Shown here: positions 1-9,521 of the stretch, in pieces
How the letters are laid out: every line of letters starts with the position of its first letter
Position numbering within the stretch: the stretch's first letter is position 1
DNA from: Verrucomicrobiota bacterium
GTDB taxonomy: Bacteria > Verrucomicrobiota > Verrucomicrobiia > Limisphaerales > UBA1100
Direction: 5' to 3'
DNA: 53,396 bases
Assembly: GCA_028343615.1 (NCBI GenBank)
Contig: JAOLZA010000010.1
Span: forward strand, 1 to 53,396
Program-made: the position numbers and the translations under genes
Notes under the pieces: model-generated
Told to the model about the DNA's origin: nothing
Database searches by the model: none
The model's input: the letters and a program-made list of their open reading frames with translations, nothing else

Positions 1-49
1 CCCCCCAACAGCATTTACACCAGAGCCGGTGAGGCGTAGGCTGATGGGC

Positions 50-721
50 ATGAAACAGATTCTATTGGTGATGGCGGTGGTGGCTTTGGTGGGATGTCAC
101 GCGGGGAATGCGAAGAGGGATGAAGAAGCCAAGCTAGCCGCTAAAGCCAAAGCCATCGCAGAGGCCAAAGCAGCAGCAGAGGCCAAAGCAGCAGCAGAGA
201 CCAAGGCAGCAGCAGAGGCCAAAGCAGCAGCATGGGTCTCTGACCCAAGCGATCCCAATAACGTCACGATTGAGGCAGCGATTCGTAAATCACTCAAGTA
301 TATTGGTGAATCTCCTACAGGCGAACTCACTCAAGCGGATTTGGAGAAGGTGACTGAGCTGGAACTCGATCGCAAACAACTGACCTCTGTGAAGGGTCTG
401 GAGAAGCTTACGCAATTAGAGTCTCTGCATCTTCCCCACAATAAACTAACCGATGTGAAGGGATTGGAGAATCTCACGCAGTTAAAGGAGCTGCCTCTCG
501 ATGACAATCAACTGACCTCTGTGAAGAGTCTGGAGAAGCTAACGCAGCTGGAGGGACTGTGGCTCCCCCGTAACCAACTGACTGATGTAAAAGGTTTGAA
601 GAAACTCACGCGCTTAACGGAGCTGGATCTCATCGACAACCCCGCTATCACCAAGGCACAGATTGATGAACTGAAAAAGGCATTGCCGAAGTGCAGAATC
701 CGCAGCAACCCTACGAAGTAA
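50..721 (+). CDS. Leucine-rich-repeat lipoprotein
   Basis: Predicted exported lipoprotein: the N-terminus reads MKQILLVMAVVALVGC, a short hydrophobic signal ending in a lipobox (LVGC). A 35-residue Lys/Ala/Glu-rich helical linker built on an AKAAAE repeat follows. The C-terminal half holds about four 22-residue leucine-rich repeats of the pattern LTxVKGLEKLTQLexLxLxxNqL, plus a cap ending LPKCRI. LRR lipoproteins usually bind proteins or sit at the envelope; the ligand here is unknown. I chose ATG 50 because it starts the signal peptide directly; ATG 44 and GTG 29 are in frame and possible. The gene is close to the window edge, so its upstream context is not visible. The gene at 43729 ends with the same LRR cap motif. 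Confidence 0.8.
   Translation: MKQILLVMAVVALVGCHAGNAKRDEEAKLAAKAKAIAEAKAAAEAKAAAETKAAAEAKAAAWVSDPSDPNNVTIEAAIRKSLKYIGESPTGELTQADLEKVTELELDRKQLTSVKGLEKLTQLESLHLPHNKLTDVKGLENLTQLKELPLDDNQLTSVKSLEKLTQLEGLWLPRNQLTDVKGLKKLTRLTELDLIDNPAITKAQIDELKKALPKCRIRSNPTK
127..230 (+). repeat. Ala/Lys-rich tandem repeat inside the LRR lipoprotein gene
   Basis: Imperfect in-frame units of about 18-24 bp (gccaaagcagcagcagag and variants) encode AKAAAE-type repeats. They form a probable helical stalk between the lipid anchor and the LRR domain. The copies are nearly identical in DNA, so the length may vary between strains by slippage. Confidence 0.7.
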
Positions 722-877
722 CCTGCTCTCTTATCCCTTCCGTCTCTTATCGAGTGTGCGGTGAATGTCCCCAAGCGCCTGAGCGTATCCACATTGCCAC
801 GTCCTGTCTTCGCCCTTCACGGCCACGTCGAGAGCCACAAGGGATGCGTGATTTTTGGACGCGAACCTAATGAAGAT

Positions 878-3800
878 CTATTTGTTGTGCGGATGTTCCT
901 TCAGTAAATCGGCCGGGTTATAGAGTCCCCTCATATCCTTTACCGAACTGCGTACACGAGATACCTGCGCAGGGCTGATCACTGAGGCTTCATTCCCATA
1001 GGAATTACGAACAAAGGTAAGCACGGCAGCAATTTCCTCATCATTCAATAGTGCTTCAAAGGGGGTCATCGGCACCTGCCCCGGATATTTTTTGCCCTGC
1101 ACTTCAATTGGCCCAAGCAGCCCCTTGAGAGTCAGTTTGATTAAACGTTCCGGGTCTCCATTTGACCATGATGTGCCAGCCAATGGGGGAAACCCCGATT
1201 CCGGCAAGCCCTTGCCATTGGGTTGGTGACAGGTGGCGCAGTGGGCATCCCGATTATAAACTTCCTCGCCCAGGACATAGAGTTTTGCATCCGCCTTGGA
1301 GAGATGTGCCGGAGGTTGAAGCCGTGACCTATGAACGGCAGGAGGCACAGGGGTGTTTTCAAGTACGCCTTTGGCAAAATCCATAGTTTGCTTGTAGGTG
1401 CGAACAATCCCTTTGGGCTCCGCTGCTGCCAAAACTTCTAGGCCATCTTTTTTACCAAGGAAAGATGCCGCCACTGTTGCCTCCATGCGCACCCGCCCGT
1501 GGGAATCGGTTGCCGCCTTGGCAAGTAGCTCCTTGTGATTCTTTACTTGCTTGAGGTTAAAGCGCAAAACGCGGACTGCTGCGGAACGAATGCGGTGATC
1601 TCCAGAGCCAAGTAATTGTTTTAAGAGTGCTGCATCAGTTTGCCCGGCACCCCACGTAACCCACAAGGCTTCCAGCTTCAGGCGTTCATCTGCATCTTTC
1701 GGCAAGTTCTTTACCCAGTCACGCGTGGCTTTTACCACCGTATCCGCATCTCTACCACGCAACTCCCTTCGGGTCCGGTAACGCGAACGGTACTCGTGGA
1801 GCTTAAGGTTATCCAGCAACTGGGCAATGGCTGCCCCAGCAATTTTTGCCGGCTTTACTAAAGGGCGGGATGGGTAGGTGATGCGGTAGACACGACCATG
1901 AGCGTGGTCACGATTGGGATCCCGTGCATTATGCTGCATGTGCCCGATCAAAGCATTGTGCCAATCGACCACATAAAGTGACCCATCCGGAGCAAACTCC
2001 AAGTCCGTGGGGCGAAAGTTAAGGTCCTTGGAAATAAACAGGTCGTGTCGGAACTCAGTTGTGAAGCCCGGATCCTTATCGATTATCTTGTGCTGCTTGG
2101 CCCCGAGAAAGCCAATGTTGTTGTTGATGATAACATCCCCCTGAACTTCATCAGGGAAATGCCGGCTGGAAACAAATTCCACACCGGAGGTCGGACGAAC
2201 ATTATTAGAAGTAATAATGTTGGGGGCCTTTAAATTAGCTCCATACCGTGCCTTGACTGATCCGGGAAGCATCCAGGACAAGCTTGTGCCTGATGTATGA
2301 AGGAAAAGATCCTGCCCATAGTTGTCAAAGGCAACCCCCCAAGGATTGGGGATACTGAACTGGGAGTAGCGGATGATTGTTTTGCGCTGCGGACTGTACC
2401 GGAAAAATCCGCCATTGGTTCCGCGTTGCGGACCAAATACCGACTCTACATTGCTGTGAAGAAAAACGCCTTCACACATGATAAAGGCACCGGAAGGATC
2501 GGCGCAGAACGCTGAGATGGCGTGGTGGGTGTCGTGATCATCAAACCCGGAAAGCACCACCTCCCTGATATCATAGCGGTCGTCGCCATTGGTGTCTTTA
2601 TACCGCACAAGGCTTCCGCTTTGAGACACGTAAACTCCGTCGTGAGAGATTTCAAAACCAATTGGAATATGTAGGTCATCGGCGAAGTTAATCTGCTTGT
2701 CTGCTTTGCCATCATTATTGGTATCCTCAAAAATGATCAGCTTATCCTTGGGATGCGGATCCCCAATTCGGTAATGCGGATAACTGGCCATGGTCGCAAC
2801 CCAGAGCCGGCCCTTGTTATCAAAGGCCATTTGCACGGGGTTAGCCAAATCCGGGAAACGCCCTTCATCGGCGAAGAGCTCTATCTTATACCCCTCAGCA
2901 ACCTGAATCTTGGTTTGGGTAACCTCGCCGGGATTATAGTTAACATTACCATTCTTGCCTCCTGGCCGGTAGTTGCTTTGCACTGCCGGTAATTTTGATG
3001 TCTTGGCATCAGCAGCTTTCACATCAAAACCCTTACCTTTTAGAGTCGCCCAGATCGCCTGATCACGAATTTCAGTCATCTCGCGAGTCTTCTTGAGCTC
3101 AAAGGGGTAATTCTTTGGGCCAAAGGGATTATAACGACGCCCATATACGTGGACGCCATTGGGGATTTTAAAGTCATTCTGCCAATAGAAGTTTTTATCC
3201 ATGACCGCTTTGTGAACGGCCGAACGCAGATTTCCTGATGGGTTTTCTTCCTGAAAAAGAGAATCGACCAGAAGACTCGCCAGTTTACGGTATCCCAACC
3301 CATTTAGTAGAGCTCCATCGACAGTGTGAGCCTTACCGTCCGAGTACCATTGATTGGATGGACTAAAGGCATCCACGAAAAGCACGTTGTTTTCGCGGGC
3401 CACCGCACGCATAGCCTCAGTGTAAAGAATGAGGTTGGTATTCTGCTGGACTCCATCGGTGACTCCCTTGATGGCCTGCACGGCTGTGGGGGAAACCAAG
3501 GCCAGACGGGGAGCGCTCTTCCCATTATATTTCTGCGCCAGCGTGTGTTTTAGGAATGCATCAAGCTCCTTCTTGAACCGATCAAGCTCGCCAACTCCAT
3601 CAAAGGAAGAATTAAAACCAAAGAAGGCAATAATCACATCGGTCTTTAAACGGGTTAGCCATTGGTCGGACGTTTCAAAGTGGCCGTTAGGGCCGGATCC
3701 TGCCTTAAGTTTTTGGCTGATCAATTGCTGTGCCCCCGGGAAGGCATACTGGCCTCCTTGCCCTCGACCAGGATGCGGGCGAAATCCAGGGGTATTCCCT

Positions 3801-4036
3801 TCATCACACAAGTTTCGGATGGTTAAGTCCTTGGAGGGGAAACGCAGATAAAGTTCTGTTTCAAGATGCCCATAGTGAATCATGCGAGAACCCATGCCCG
3901 CTCCTACCAATGTAATACGATCACCTTTCTTTAATGAAAGACTTGCAGGAGCCGCCTCCATCTTGGGCACATTAACGATCAGGATAAGGGGCCAAATTAT
4001 GAACAAACAAAATCGGATTAATTTGTGGGGAAACAT
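878..4036 (-). CDS. PVC-type GDSL / dehydrogenase propeller / HEAT / cytochrome c fusion protein
   Basis: A 1052-residue exported protein with four parts. A signal peptide (about residues 1-28) is followed by a GDSL/SGNH-hydrolase-like domain (about 35-270, with GAGMGSRMIHYGHLE and a later DGALLNGLGYRKLA segment). Next comes a glucose/sorbosone-dehydrogenase-type beta-propeller (about 375-740), the PVC-type membrane-bound dehydrogenase domain common in Verrucomicrobiota and Planctomycetota. A HEAT-like helical stretch (about 750-890) precedes a C-terminal cytochrome c domain with CATCH haem binding and a plausible distal Met in GQVPMTPFEAL. The family is thought to act in the periplasm on carbohydrates or sulfated polysaccharides; the substrate is unknown. 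It stands alone, with an AT-rich 5' region. Confidence 0.85.
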   Translation of the reverse strand: MFPHKLIRFCLFIIWPLILIVNVPKMEAAPASLSLKKGDRITLVGAGMGSRMIHYGHLETELYLRFPSKDLTIRNLCDEGNTPGFRPHPGRGQGGQYAFPGAQQLISQKLKAGSGPNGHFETSDQWLTRLKTDVIIAFFGFNSSFDGVGELDRFKKELDAFLKHTLAQKYNGKSAPRLALVSPTAVQAIKGVTDGVQQNTNLILYTEAMRAVARENNVLFVDAFSPSNQWYSDGKAHTVDGALLNGLGYRKLASLLVDSLFQEENPSGNLRSAVHKAVMDKNFYWQNDFKIPNGVHVYGRRYNPFGPKNYPFELKKTREMTEIRDQAIWATLKGKGFDVKAADAKTSKLPAVQSNYRPGGKNGNVNYNPGEVTQTKIQVAEGYKIELFADEGRFPDLANPVQMAFDNKGRLWVATMASYPHYRIGDPHPKDKLIIFEDTNNDGKADKQINFADDLHIPIGFEISHDGVYVSQSGSLVRYKDTNGDDRYDIREVVLSGFDDHDTHHAISAFCADPSGAFIMCEGVFLHSNVESVFGPQRGTNGGFFRYSPQRKTIIRYSQFSIPNPWGVAFDNYGQDLFLHTSGTSLSWMLPGSVKARYGANLKAPNIITSNNVRPTSGVEFVSSRHFPDEVQGDVIINNNIGFLGAKQHKIIDKDPGFTTEFRHDLFISKDLNFRPTDLEFAPDGSLYVVDWHNALIGHMQHNARDPNRDHAHGRVYRITYPSRPLVKPAKIAGAAIAQLLDNLKLHEYRSRYRTRRELRGRDADTVVKATRDWVKNLPKDADERLKLEALWVTWGAGQTDAALLKQLLGSGDHRIRSAAVRVLRFNLKQVKNHKELLAKAATDSHGRVRMEATVAASFLGKKDGLEVLAAAEPKGIVRTYKQTMDFAKGVLENTPVPPAVHRSRLQPPAHLSKADAKLYVLGEEVYNRDAHCATCHQPNGKGLPESGFPPLAGTSWSNGDPERLIKLTLKGLLGPIEVQGKKYPGQVPMTPFEALLNDEEIAAVLTFVRNSYGNEASVISPAQVSRVRSSVKDMRGLYNPADLLKEHPHNK

Positions 4037-4202
4037 ATCTATGGGTATTTAATTTTTTAATCACCTAGTCAAAGCTCAATTTTATTCCGTGCTGAACAGT
4101 GAATCAATGTATTAGAGAATTAAATTTTATGTAGGACAGTAAATGTCTCATGTCTCGTGAGAGGCTTAGCGCAGAGTTTGAACACGAACCAAGGAGAACA
4201 AA

Positions 4203-4418
4203 ATGTACAATGAACTGAACGAACAACTAGAGCTGGGTTTTGATCGCAACACCATTCGCAAGGATCTGCCGAGCAGCCGGCGGCGGGTGGCACGAGCGGA
4301 TTGGTGGTTTGATCAGATCCGCAAGATGATCAATGCAGAAGATGCTCCGCCCGTGCCGCGGCCGATACAAGGTCGGCTGGAGTTTCCTCCCACGCGTACG
4401 GTGAGTTTTCCGGTGTAA
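4203..4418 (+). CDS. Small conserved-looking protein, function unknown
   Basis: A 71-residue protein preceded by a clear AAGGAG ribosome-binding site 6 nt before the ATG, which is stronger than most in this window and supports expression. The sequence is charged and soluble. A central WWFDQIRKM segment and a proline-rich C-terminus (PPVPRPIQGRLEFPP) are its only distinctive features. There is no signal peptide, membrane segment or metal-binding cluster. It lies just upstream of cimA in the same direction and is divergent from the giant cytochrome gene. I do not recognise a characterised family; WWFDQxR-type short proteins recur in Verrucomicrobiota as I recall, so I take it as real. Confidence 0.7.
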   Translation: MYNELNEQLELGFDRNTIRKDLPSSRRRVARADWWFDQIRKMINAEDAPPVPRPIQGRLEFPPTRTVSFPV

Positions 4419-4474
4419 TCGGCTGGAAACAACCCGTTTGGGGTTTGCAAGCAAAGTGCCTTTGGCGTAGAACT

Positions 4475-4497
4475 CGCCTCCCGCTTTGCGGGAGGCG
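4475..4497 (+). promoter_or_regulatory. Strong hairpin abutting the cimA start codon
   Basis: A perfect 10-bp GC-rich stem (CGCCTCCCGC / GCGGGAGGCG) with a TTT loop ends at the base before the cimA ATG (4498); a T4474-A4498 pair could extend it into the start codon. The 3' arm contains GGGAGG, the only purine-rich Shine-Dalgarno-like sequence, though only 2 nt from the ATG. It could control translation or be the tail hairpin of the upstream gene. No T-run follows, so it is not an ordinary terminator. Confidence 0.6.
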
Positions 4498-6060
4498 ATG
4501 AGCAAGGGACTGATTGAAATCTACGATACGACACTGCGTGATGGCACGCAGGGTGAAGGCGTGAGTTTCTCGGTAGCGGACAAACTCCGTGTGGCCGAGC
4601 GACTTGATGCTTTTGGCGTGCATTACGTGGAGGGCGGCTGGCCGGGGAGTAATCCGAAGGATATCGAGTTTTTTAAGCAAGCGGCCAAACGCAAATGGAA
4701 GCACGCGCAGATTGCGGCCTTTGGCTCAACACGCCGCAAAAAAGTAAAGGCGAAGGACGATCCGCAGGTGAAACTGCTTATCGATGCCAAAACGCCGGTG
4801 GTGACCATATTTGGCAAAACCTGGCTGCTGCACGTGAAAGAAGTGCTGCGTACCACGCCCGACGAAAACATCGCGATGATTGCTGATACCATTGCGTTCC
4901 TGAAAAAGAAGGGGCGCAAGGTTATCTACGATGCCGAGCACGCGCTGGATGGATTTAAGGATGATCCGGAATACGCAATGGCCACGTGGAAGGCAGCGGA
5001 GGCGGCTGGGGCTGATTTTGTGGTCCTATGCGATACCAACGGTGGCACGTTGCCCAGCGAAGTGGCGGCCATCACCGCTGAGGCTCGCGCGATGCTGGCG
5101 TGCCCCATCGGTATCCACACACACAATGATATCGGCCTCGGCGTGGCCAACGCGCTGGCGGCGGTGGAGCAGGGCGCCACGCAGGTGCAAGGCACGATCA
5201 ACGGTTACGGCGAACGCACCGGTAATTGTAATCTCACCAGTGCCATTCCAAATATTGCATTGAAGATGGGGCGGCGTTCCATTTCCAAAGCGCGTTTAAA
5301 AAAACTGCGTGAAGTTTCGCGCTTCGTGGATGAAGTGGCCAATCTCGTTCCCGACCGTCATCAACCGTGGGTGGGCGGAACCGCCTTCGCACACAAAGGG
5401 GGTATGCATGTAAACGCCGTGCAAAAAGTGGCGTCTAGTTTTGAACATACCAATCCTGAAGTGGTCGGCAACGCGCGCCGTATCCTCGTGAGCGATCTCG
5501 CCGGCCGCAGCAACATTGTGATGAAGGCGCAGGAGATGGGTATTCGCATCGCCAATGATGCGCCGGAGTTGAAGGGCATCCTCGCGCGCGTAAAGGAGCA
5601 GGAACATCTCGGCTATGATTACGAGGGCGCAGAAGGCTCGCTGGCGTTGCTCATCCGCAAAGCGCTCGGCCGCGTGGAACCGGCGTTTGATTTGGAAGCT
5701 TATCATGTCTCCATGCGTGGTGATGCGGCTAATCACGTTTGCGAAGCCACCGTGAAAGTGCGTGTGGGTGATAAAAGTGCTCACACCGTGGCCAATGGAG
5801 ACGGTCCCGTGAATGCCCTAGACCAAGCACTGCGTAATGCCTTGCGTGGATTTTATCCGGTGCTCAAGCAAGTGCGCCTTACGGATTATAAAGTGAGGAT
5901 ACTGAACAGCACCACCGGCACGGCTGCCAAAACCCGCGTGCTCATTGAATCCACCGATGGCAAAGACCGCTGGTACACCGTGGGTGTAAACGAAAACATC
6001 ATCGAAGCCAGTCTCCAAGCGCTGCTCGACAGCATCGAATTCCGGCTGTTGAAGAAATAG
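4498..6060 (+). CDS. cimA: Citramalate synthase
   Basis: Condenses acetyl-CoA with pyruvate to (R)-citramalate, the first step of the threonine-independent route to 2-oxobutyrate and isoleucine. The N-terminus IEIYDTTLRDGTQGEG is the HMGL/DRE-TIM barrel signature with the catalytic DTTLRDG motif. Metal-binding HTHND occurs in the barrel (IGIHTHNDIGLG), and GNGYGERTGN-like INGYGERTGN follows. The C-terminal third (about residues 390-520) matches the LeuA-type allosteric dimer domain, which binds the feedback inhibitor (isoleucine for CimA). At about 520 residues it has the length of the CimA branch rather than LeuA. I start at ATG 4498; TTG 4486 lies in the loop of the hairpin. valS follows after 4 nt. 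Confidence 0.93.
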   Translation: MSKGLIEIYDTTLRDGTQGEGVSFSVADKLRVAERLDAFGVHYVEGGWPGSNPKDIEFFKQAAKRKWKHAQIAAFGSTRRKKVKAKDDPQVKLLIDAKTPVVTIFGKTWLLHVKEVLRTTPDENIAMIADTIAFLKKKGRKVIYDAEHALDGFKDDPEYAMATWKAAEAAGADFVVLCDTNGGTLPSEVAAITAEARAMLACPIGIHTHNDIGLGVANALAAVEQGATQVQGTINGYGERTGNCNLTSAIPNIALKMGRRSISKARLKKLREVSRFVDEVANLVPDRHQPWVGGTAFAHKGGMHVNAVQKVASSFEHTNPEVVGNARRILVSDLAGRSNIVMKAQEMGIRIANDAPELKGILARVKEQEHLGYDYEGAEGSLALLIRKALGRVEPAFDLEAYHVSMRGDAANHVCEATVKVRVGDKSAHTVANGDGPVNALDQALRNALRGFYPVLKQVRLTDYKVRILNSTTGTAAKTRVLIESTDGKDRWYTVGVNENIIEASLQALLDSIEFRLLKK

Positions 6061-6064
6061 TTTC

Positions 6065-8734
6065 ATGGCAGAAATCCCAAAGGCTTACGAACCGCAAGCG
6101 GTTGAGACGAAATGGTATTCCTTTTGGGAGGAGCATGAGTGTTTCACTGCGCAGCCTGATCGCGTGAGTGAGGCGCGTCCGGCGTATTCGATTGTCATCC
6201 CGCCACCGAATGTCACGGGTACGCTGCATATGGGGCATGTGCTTAACAACACTATCCAGGATATTCTCGCGCGTAAGGCGCGGATGGATGCTAAAGAGGT
6301 CTTGTGGCTGCCGGGAACGGATCATGCGGGCATTGCAACGCAGAGCGTGGTGGAGCGCAAGTTGCGTAAGGAAGGAGTCATGAAGCATCGCGATGACCTT
6401 GGGCGCGAGAAACTCCTTGAGCATATTTGGGAATGGAAAGAGAAACACGGCGGTATCATTATCGAGCAGTTAAAAAAGCTCGGCGCGAGTTGTGATTGGT
6501 CGCGGCTGCGCTTCACGATGGACGAAGACTACACGAAGTGCGTGCAGCGCGTGTTCGTGGATCTTTATGAAAAGGGGCTGATTTATCGCGGCAAACGGAT
6601 GGTGAATTGGTGCCCTAAATCCTTGACCGCCCTCTCGGATGAAGAGGTCATCATGAAAGAGCAAAACAGCCAGCTCTTTTATTTCAAAGTGCAAGTGGTC
6701 GAAGAGCCAGGCACGTGGCTGGAGATTGCCACCACACGGCCCGAAACCATTCCCGGCGACAGCGGCATCGCGGTAAACCCGAAGGACCCACGCTACGCAA
6801 ATCTCATCGGCAAACACGCGATCCGGCCCTTACCGATGGAGAATAAGGCGCACTTGCCTATTGTGGCCGACGAGCACATCGACATTGAGTTTGGAACGGG
6901 AGTCCTCAAGGTCACGCCCGCGCATGACAAGGCGGATTTCGAGATTGGCCAGCGTCACGGATTAGAGGTCATCGACGTCATTGATGCCGATGGGAGAATG
7001 AACGAGTTGGCCGGTGCGGACTTGACCGGGCTGGATCGATTCGAGGCGCGTAAAGTTGCCACAGTGAAGCTAGAAGAAATGGGTGCGCTGCTTAAGGCTG
7101 AGGATTATAAAAACAACGTTGGTTTCAGCGAACGCGCCGATGTACCCATCGAGCCGCGGCTTTCCGAGCAATGGTTCTTGAAGTATCCGAGCCAAGGGCA
7201 GTCACGCGAATGTGTGGCCACCGGCGCGCTGAAATTTTATCCCGAGCGTTGGTCCAAGACATACGATTACTGGATGGACGGCCTGCAAGATTGGTGCATT
7301 AGCCGCCAGCTTTGGTGGGGGCATCGCATTCCGGTTTGGTATCGTGGCGAAGAAATTTACTGCGGGCTTGATAAACCCGAGGGCGGGGGCTGGGAACAAG
7401 ATCCCGACGTGCTCGATACCTGGTGTAGCTCGTGGCTTTGGCCGTTTGCGACGATGGGCTGGCCGGACAATACCGAGACGCTCAAGAAATTTTATCCCAC
7501 TTCCGATCTTGTCACGGGGCCGGACATTATTTTCTTTTGGGTCGCGCGAATGATTATGGCGGGCTACGAATACAAAGGCGAATTACCATTTCGCAACGTG
7601 TATTTCACCGGCATTGTTCGTGACAAAAAAGGCCGCAAAATGTCCAAGAGCCTTGGCAATTCACCCGATCCGCTGAAGCTAATCGAGCAATACAGCGCGG
7701 ATGCGTTGCGATTTGGTACGATGCGTAGCGCGCCGTTGGGGGCAGATGTGCTCTTTGACGAAAAGGACGTCGAGCTCGGTCGGAATTTTTGCAACAAGCT
7801 GTGGAATGCCTGCCGCTTCCGCCAAATACAAGGCGGTGAAACTGAAGGCGAGATTGATCCCACGCTACTTACCAGCGATGACCGTTGGATTCTGCGCCGA
7901 CTTGACCAAGCCATCATCGAGGTTACAGACGCCTTCGCCGCGTATCGGTTTACGGACGCCACGGCGACGCTTTATCGTTTTTTCTGGAGCGAATTTTGTG
8001 ATTGGTATGTCGAATCCTGCAAAGCAACCTTCTTCAGTGAAGACGCCGCGCGCAAAGCCAACGTGCTGGCGGTATTCGATTTTGTAACTGGCCACACGCT
8101 GCGATTGTTTCATCCGTTTATGCCGTTCATCACGGAAGAGCTTTGGCACGGCCTCGACTTCTCCGCCGGGATGCCAAGCGATCAAGGTGGCCAAACGATT
8201 ATGACCGCCCATTGGCCGAAATCGTTTGAGGAAGATTTTAAAGAGCATTATGCGTTGGACGAAACCATTGACGATCTCGTCGCTGCCAAGCACGAACTCG
8301 TCACCGCCGGTCGCAACTTGCGCGGCATCGGCAACATTCCGTTTGCGAAAAAAATTGATTACATCATCAAACCCGCCGCTAAGCTCGATGCGTACGAAGT
8401 GGAAGTCATTCAAAGTTTACTGAACGCCGAGAGCTTGAAAGTCGATGCCGATTACGCGCCACGCAAAGGCACGCCCGCCGCGCGCTCGGCGTTGGGCGAA
8501 TTGTATTTGCCGCTCGATGGATTGATCGATGTGGACGCCGAAAAGGTGCGGTTGGAAAAACAGTTAGAAAAAATCGCAAGCGAAATCCAGAGAGCCGGCA
8601 ACAAGTTGAATAACCCAAAATTTACCGAACGCGCCCCCGAAGAAGTTTTGCAGAAAGCCAAAGATCGCTTAGCCGAGTGGCAGCAAAAGGAGCAACAAAC
8701 CCGCGAGGCCATTGAATATCTCGCTGAGGCCTGA
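6065..8734 (+). CDS. valS: Valyl-tRNA synthetase
   Basis: Class I aminoacyl-tRNA synthetase that charges tRNA-Val and edits threonine. Near the N-terminus PPPNVTGTLHMGHVLNN holds the HIGH-type ATP-binding motif, and KGRKMSKSLGNSPDP (about residue 520) is the KMSKS loop. The CP1 editing insertion (about 200-360) contains the TTRPET motif. The C-terminus (about 830-889) is a charged helix, the tRNA-binding coiled-coil arm of ValRS. The 889-residue length is normal. It follows cimA by 4 nt and precedes the next ORF by 1 nt, so the genes are probably co-transcribed. Confidence 0.97.
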   Translation: MAEIPKAYEPQAVETKWYSFWEEHECFTAQPDRVSEARPAYSIVIPPPNVTGTLHMGHVLNNTIQDILARKARMDAKEVLWLPGTDHAGIATQSVVERKLRKEGVMKHRDDLGREKLLEHIWEWKEKHGGIIIEQLKKLGASCDWSRLRFTMDEDYTKCVQRVFVDLYEKGLIYRGKRMVNWCPKSLTALSDEEVIMKEQNSQLFYFKVQVVEEPGTWLEIATTRPETIPGDSGIAVNPKDPRYANLIGKHAIRPLPMENKAHLPIVADEHIDIEFGTGVLKVTPAHDKADFEIGQRHGLEVIDVIDADGRMNELAGADLTGLDRFEARKVATVKLEEMGALLKAEDYKNNVGFSERADVPIEPRLSEQWFLKYPSQGQSRECVATGALKFYPERWSKTYDYWMDGLQDWCISRQLWWGHRIPVWYRGEEIYCGLDKPEGGGWEQDPDVLDTWCSSWLWPFATMGWPDNTETLKKFYPTSDLVTGPDIIFFWVARMIMAGYEYKGELPFRNVYFTGIVRDKKGRKMSKSLGNSPDPLKLIEQYSADALRFGTMRSAPLGADVLFDEKDVELGRNFCNKLWNACRFRQIQGGETEGEIDPTLLTSDDRWILRRLDQAIIEVTDAFAAYRFTDATATLYRFFWSEFCDWYVESCKATFFSEDAARKANVLAVFDFVTGHTLRLFHPFMPFITEELWHGLDFSAGMPSDQGGQTIMTAHWPKSFEEDFKEHYALDETIDDLVAAKHELVTAGRNLRGIGNIPFAKKIDYIIKPAAKLDAYEVEVIQSLLNAESLKVDADYAPRKGTPAARSALGELYLPLDGLIDVDAEKVRLEKQLEKIASEIQRAGNKLNNPKFTERAPEEVLQKAKDRLAEWQQKEQQTREAIEYLAEA

Positions 8735-8735
8735 G

Positions 8736-9521
8736 ATGGCTGCGCTTGCGAAAGCCCTGCTGCAGCCGGTGGCCCTTTTGTGGCTGGTGCTGCTGGGCTC
8801 AGCCGGTTGGTTTGTTTACAAACGCAAATATCGTATGGCGGCGCTGCAGGGCGGTCTGGCTTTGGTGTTGTTCCTCCTCGGCAGTTCACCGCTGGCGGGA
8901 GGATTGCTATCGCGATTGGAGGCGCCGTATGGGCGCACTAGTTGGGGAACGCTTCCGGAGGTCGATGCGGTGTTGGTGTTGGGCGGTATCGGCGGCGGGT
9001 CTGATTCAGAAATCAACGACATTAATTTTGGTTCCGCGGTGGATCGGTTATTGACGGGCATCGAGCTCGCTCGCCGCGGCAAAGCGCCGGTACTAGTTTT
9101 GGGTGGAGGCGGTTACTGGAAAAATAGAAAGTTGGAGCCTGAAGCGGACCGCATTCGCCCGTGGATGGAAAAATGGAATCTCGCTGAAGGCATCCCTGTG
9201 CACGATCTCGGCGTGTGCGCTAACACTTATGAGGAGTCGCAAAAATTTGCGGCACTTGCGAAGAAGGAGGAGTGGGAAACTGTTTTACTTGTTACCTCAG
9301 CAAGCCACATGAAACGCGCAGAGGCGGTATTCCTCTCCAGTGGTGTTGATGTCACACCGGTGGCTTGCGATTTTGGTGCTTGGCCTTACCGGGGGGAGTG
9401 GAGTTTCTTCCCGAGTATTGACCGGCTTAAGACCGTTCAAATTTGGATGTACGAAACTGCAGGTTGGTTGTATTACCGCTCGAAGGGTTGGGTTCAACTC
9501 GATGCATTACCCGAACGATGA
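8736..9521 (+). CDS. YdcF/ElyC/SanA-type DUF218 envelope protein
   Basis: A membrane-anchored DUF218 protein of about 261 residues. Two hydrophobic segments (LLQPVALLWLVLLGSAGWFV and LQGGLALVLFLLGSSPLAG) precede a soluble domain. This carries the family hallmarks: DAVLVLGG at the first strand, ELARRGKAPVLVLGGGG, EADRIRPWM and VLLVTSASHMKRAEAVF. ElyC and SanA act in envelope integrity and lipid-carrier or peptidoglycan metabolism in enterobacteria; the biochemical activity is unsettled. ATG 8736 lies one base after the valS stop and is preferred over the in-frame TTG 8712 inside valS. Its TGA overlaps the next gene by 4 nt (ATGA). Confidence 0.85.
   Translation: MAALAKALLQPVALLWLVLLGSAGWFVYKRKYRMAALQGGLALVLFLLGSSPLAGGLLSRLEAPYGRTSWGTLPEVDAVLVLGGIGGGSDSEINDINFGSAVDRLLTGIELARRGKAPVLVLGGGGYWKNRKLEPEADRIRPWMEKWNLAEGIPVHDLGVCANTYEESQKFAALAKKEEWETVLLVTSASHMKRAEAVFLSSGVDVTPVACDFGAWPYRGEWSFFPSIDRLKTVQIWMYETAGWLYYRSKGWVQLDALPER

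Noticed and set aside
4419-4474. Possible leader peptide or attenuator before cimA
   Set aside because: No run of isoleucine codons and no terminator with a T-run; only the hairpin at the start codon is supported.
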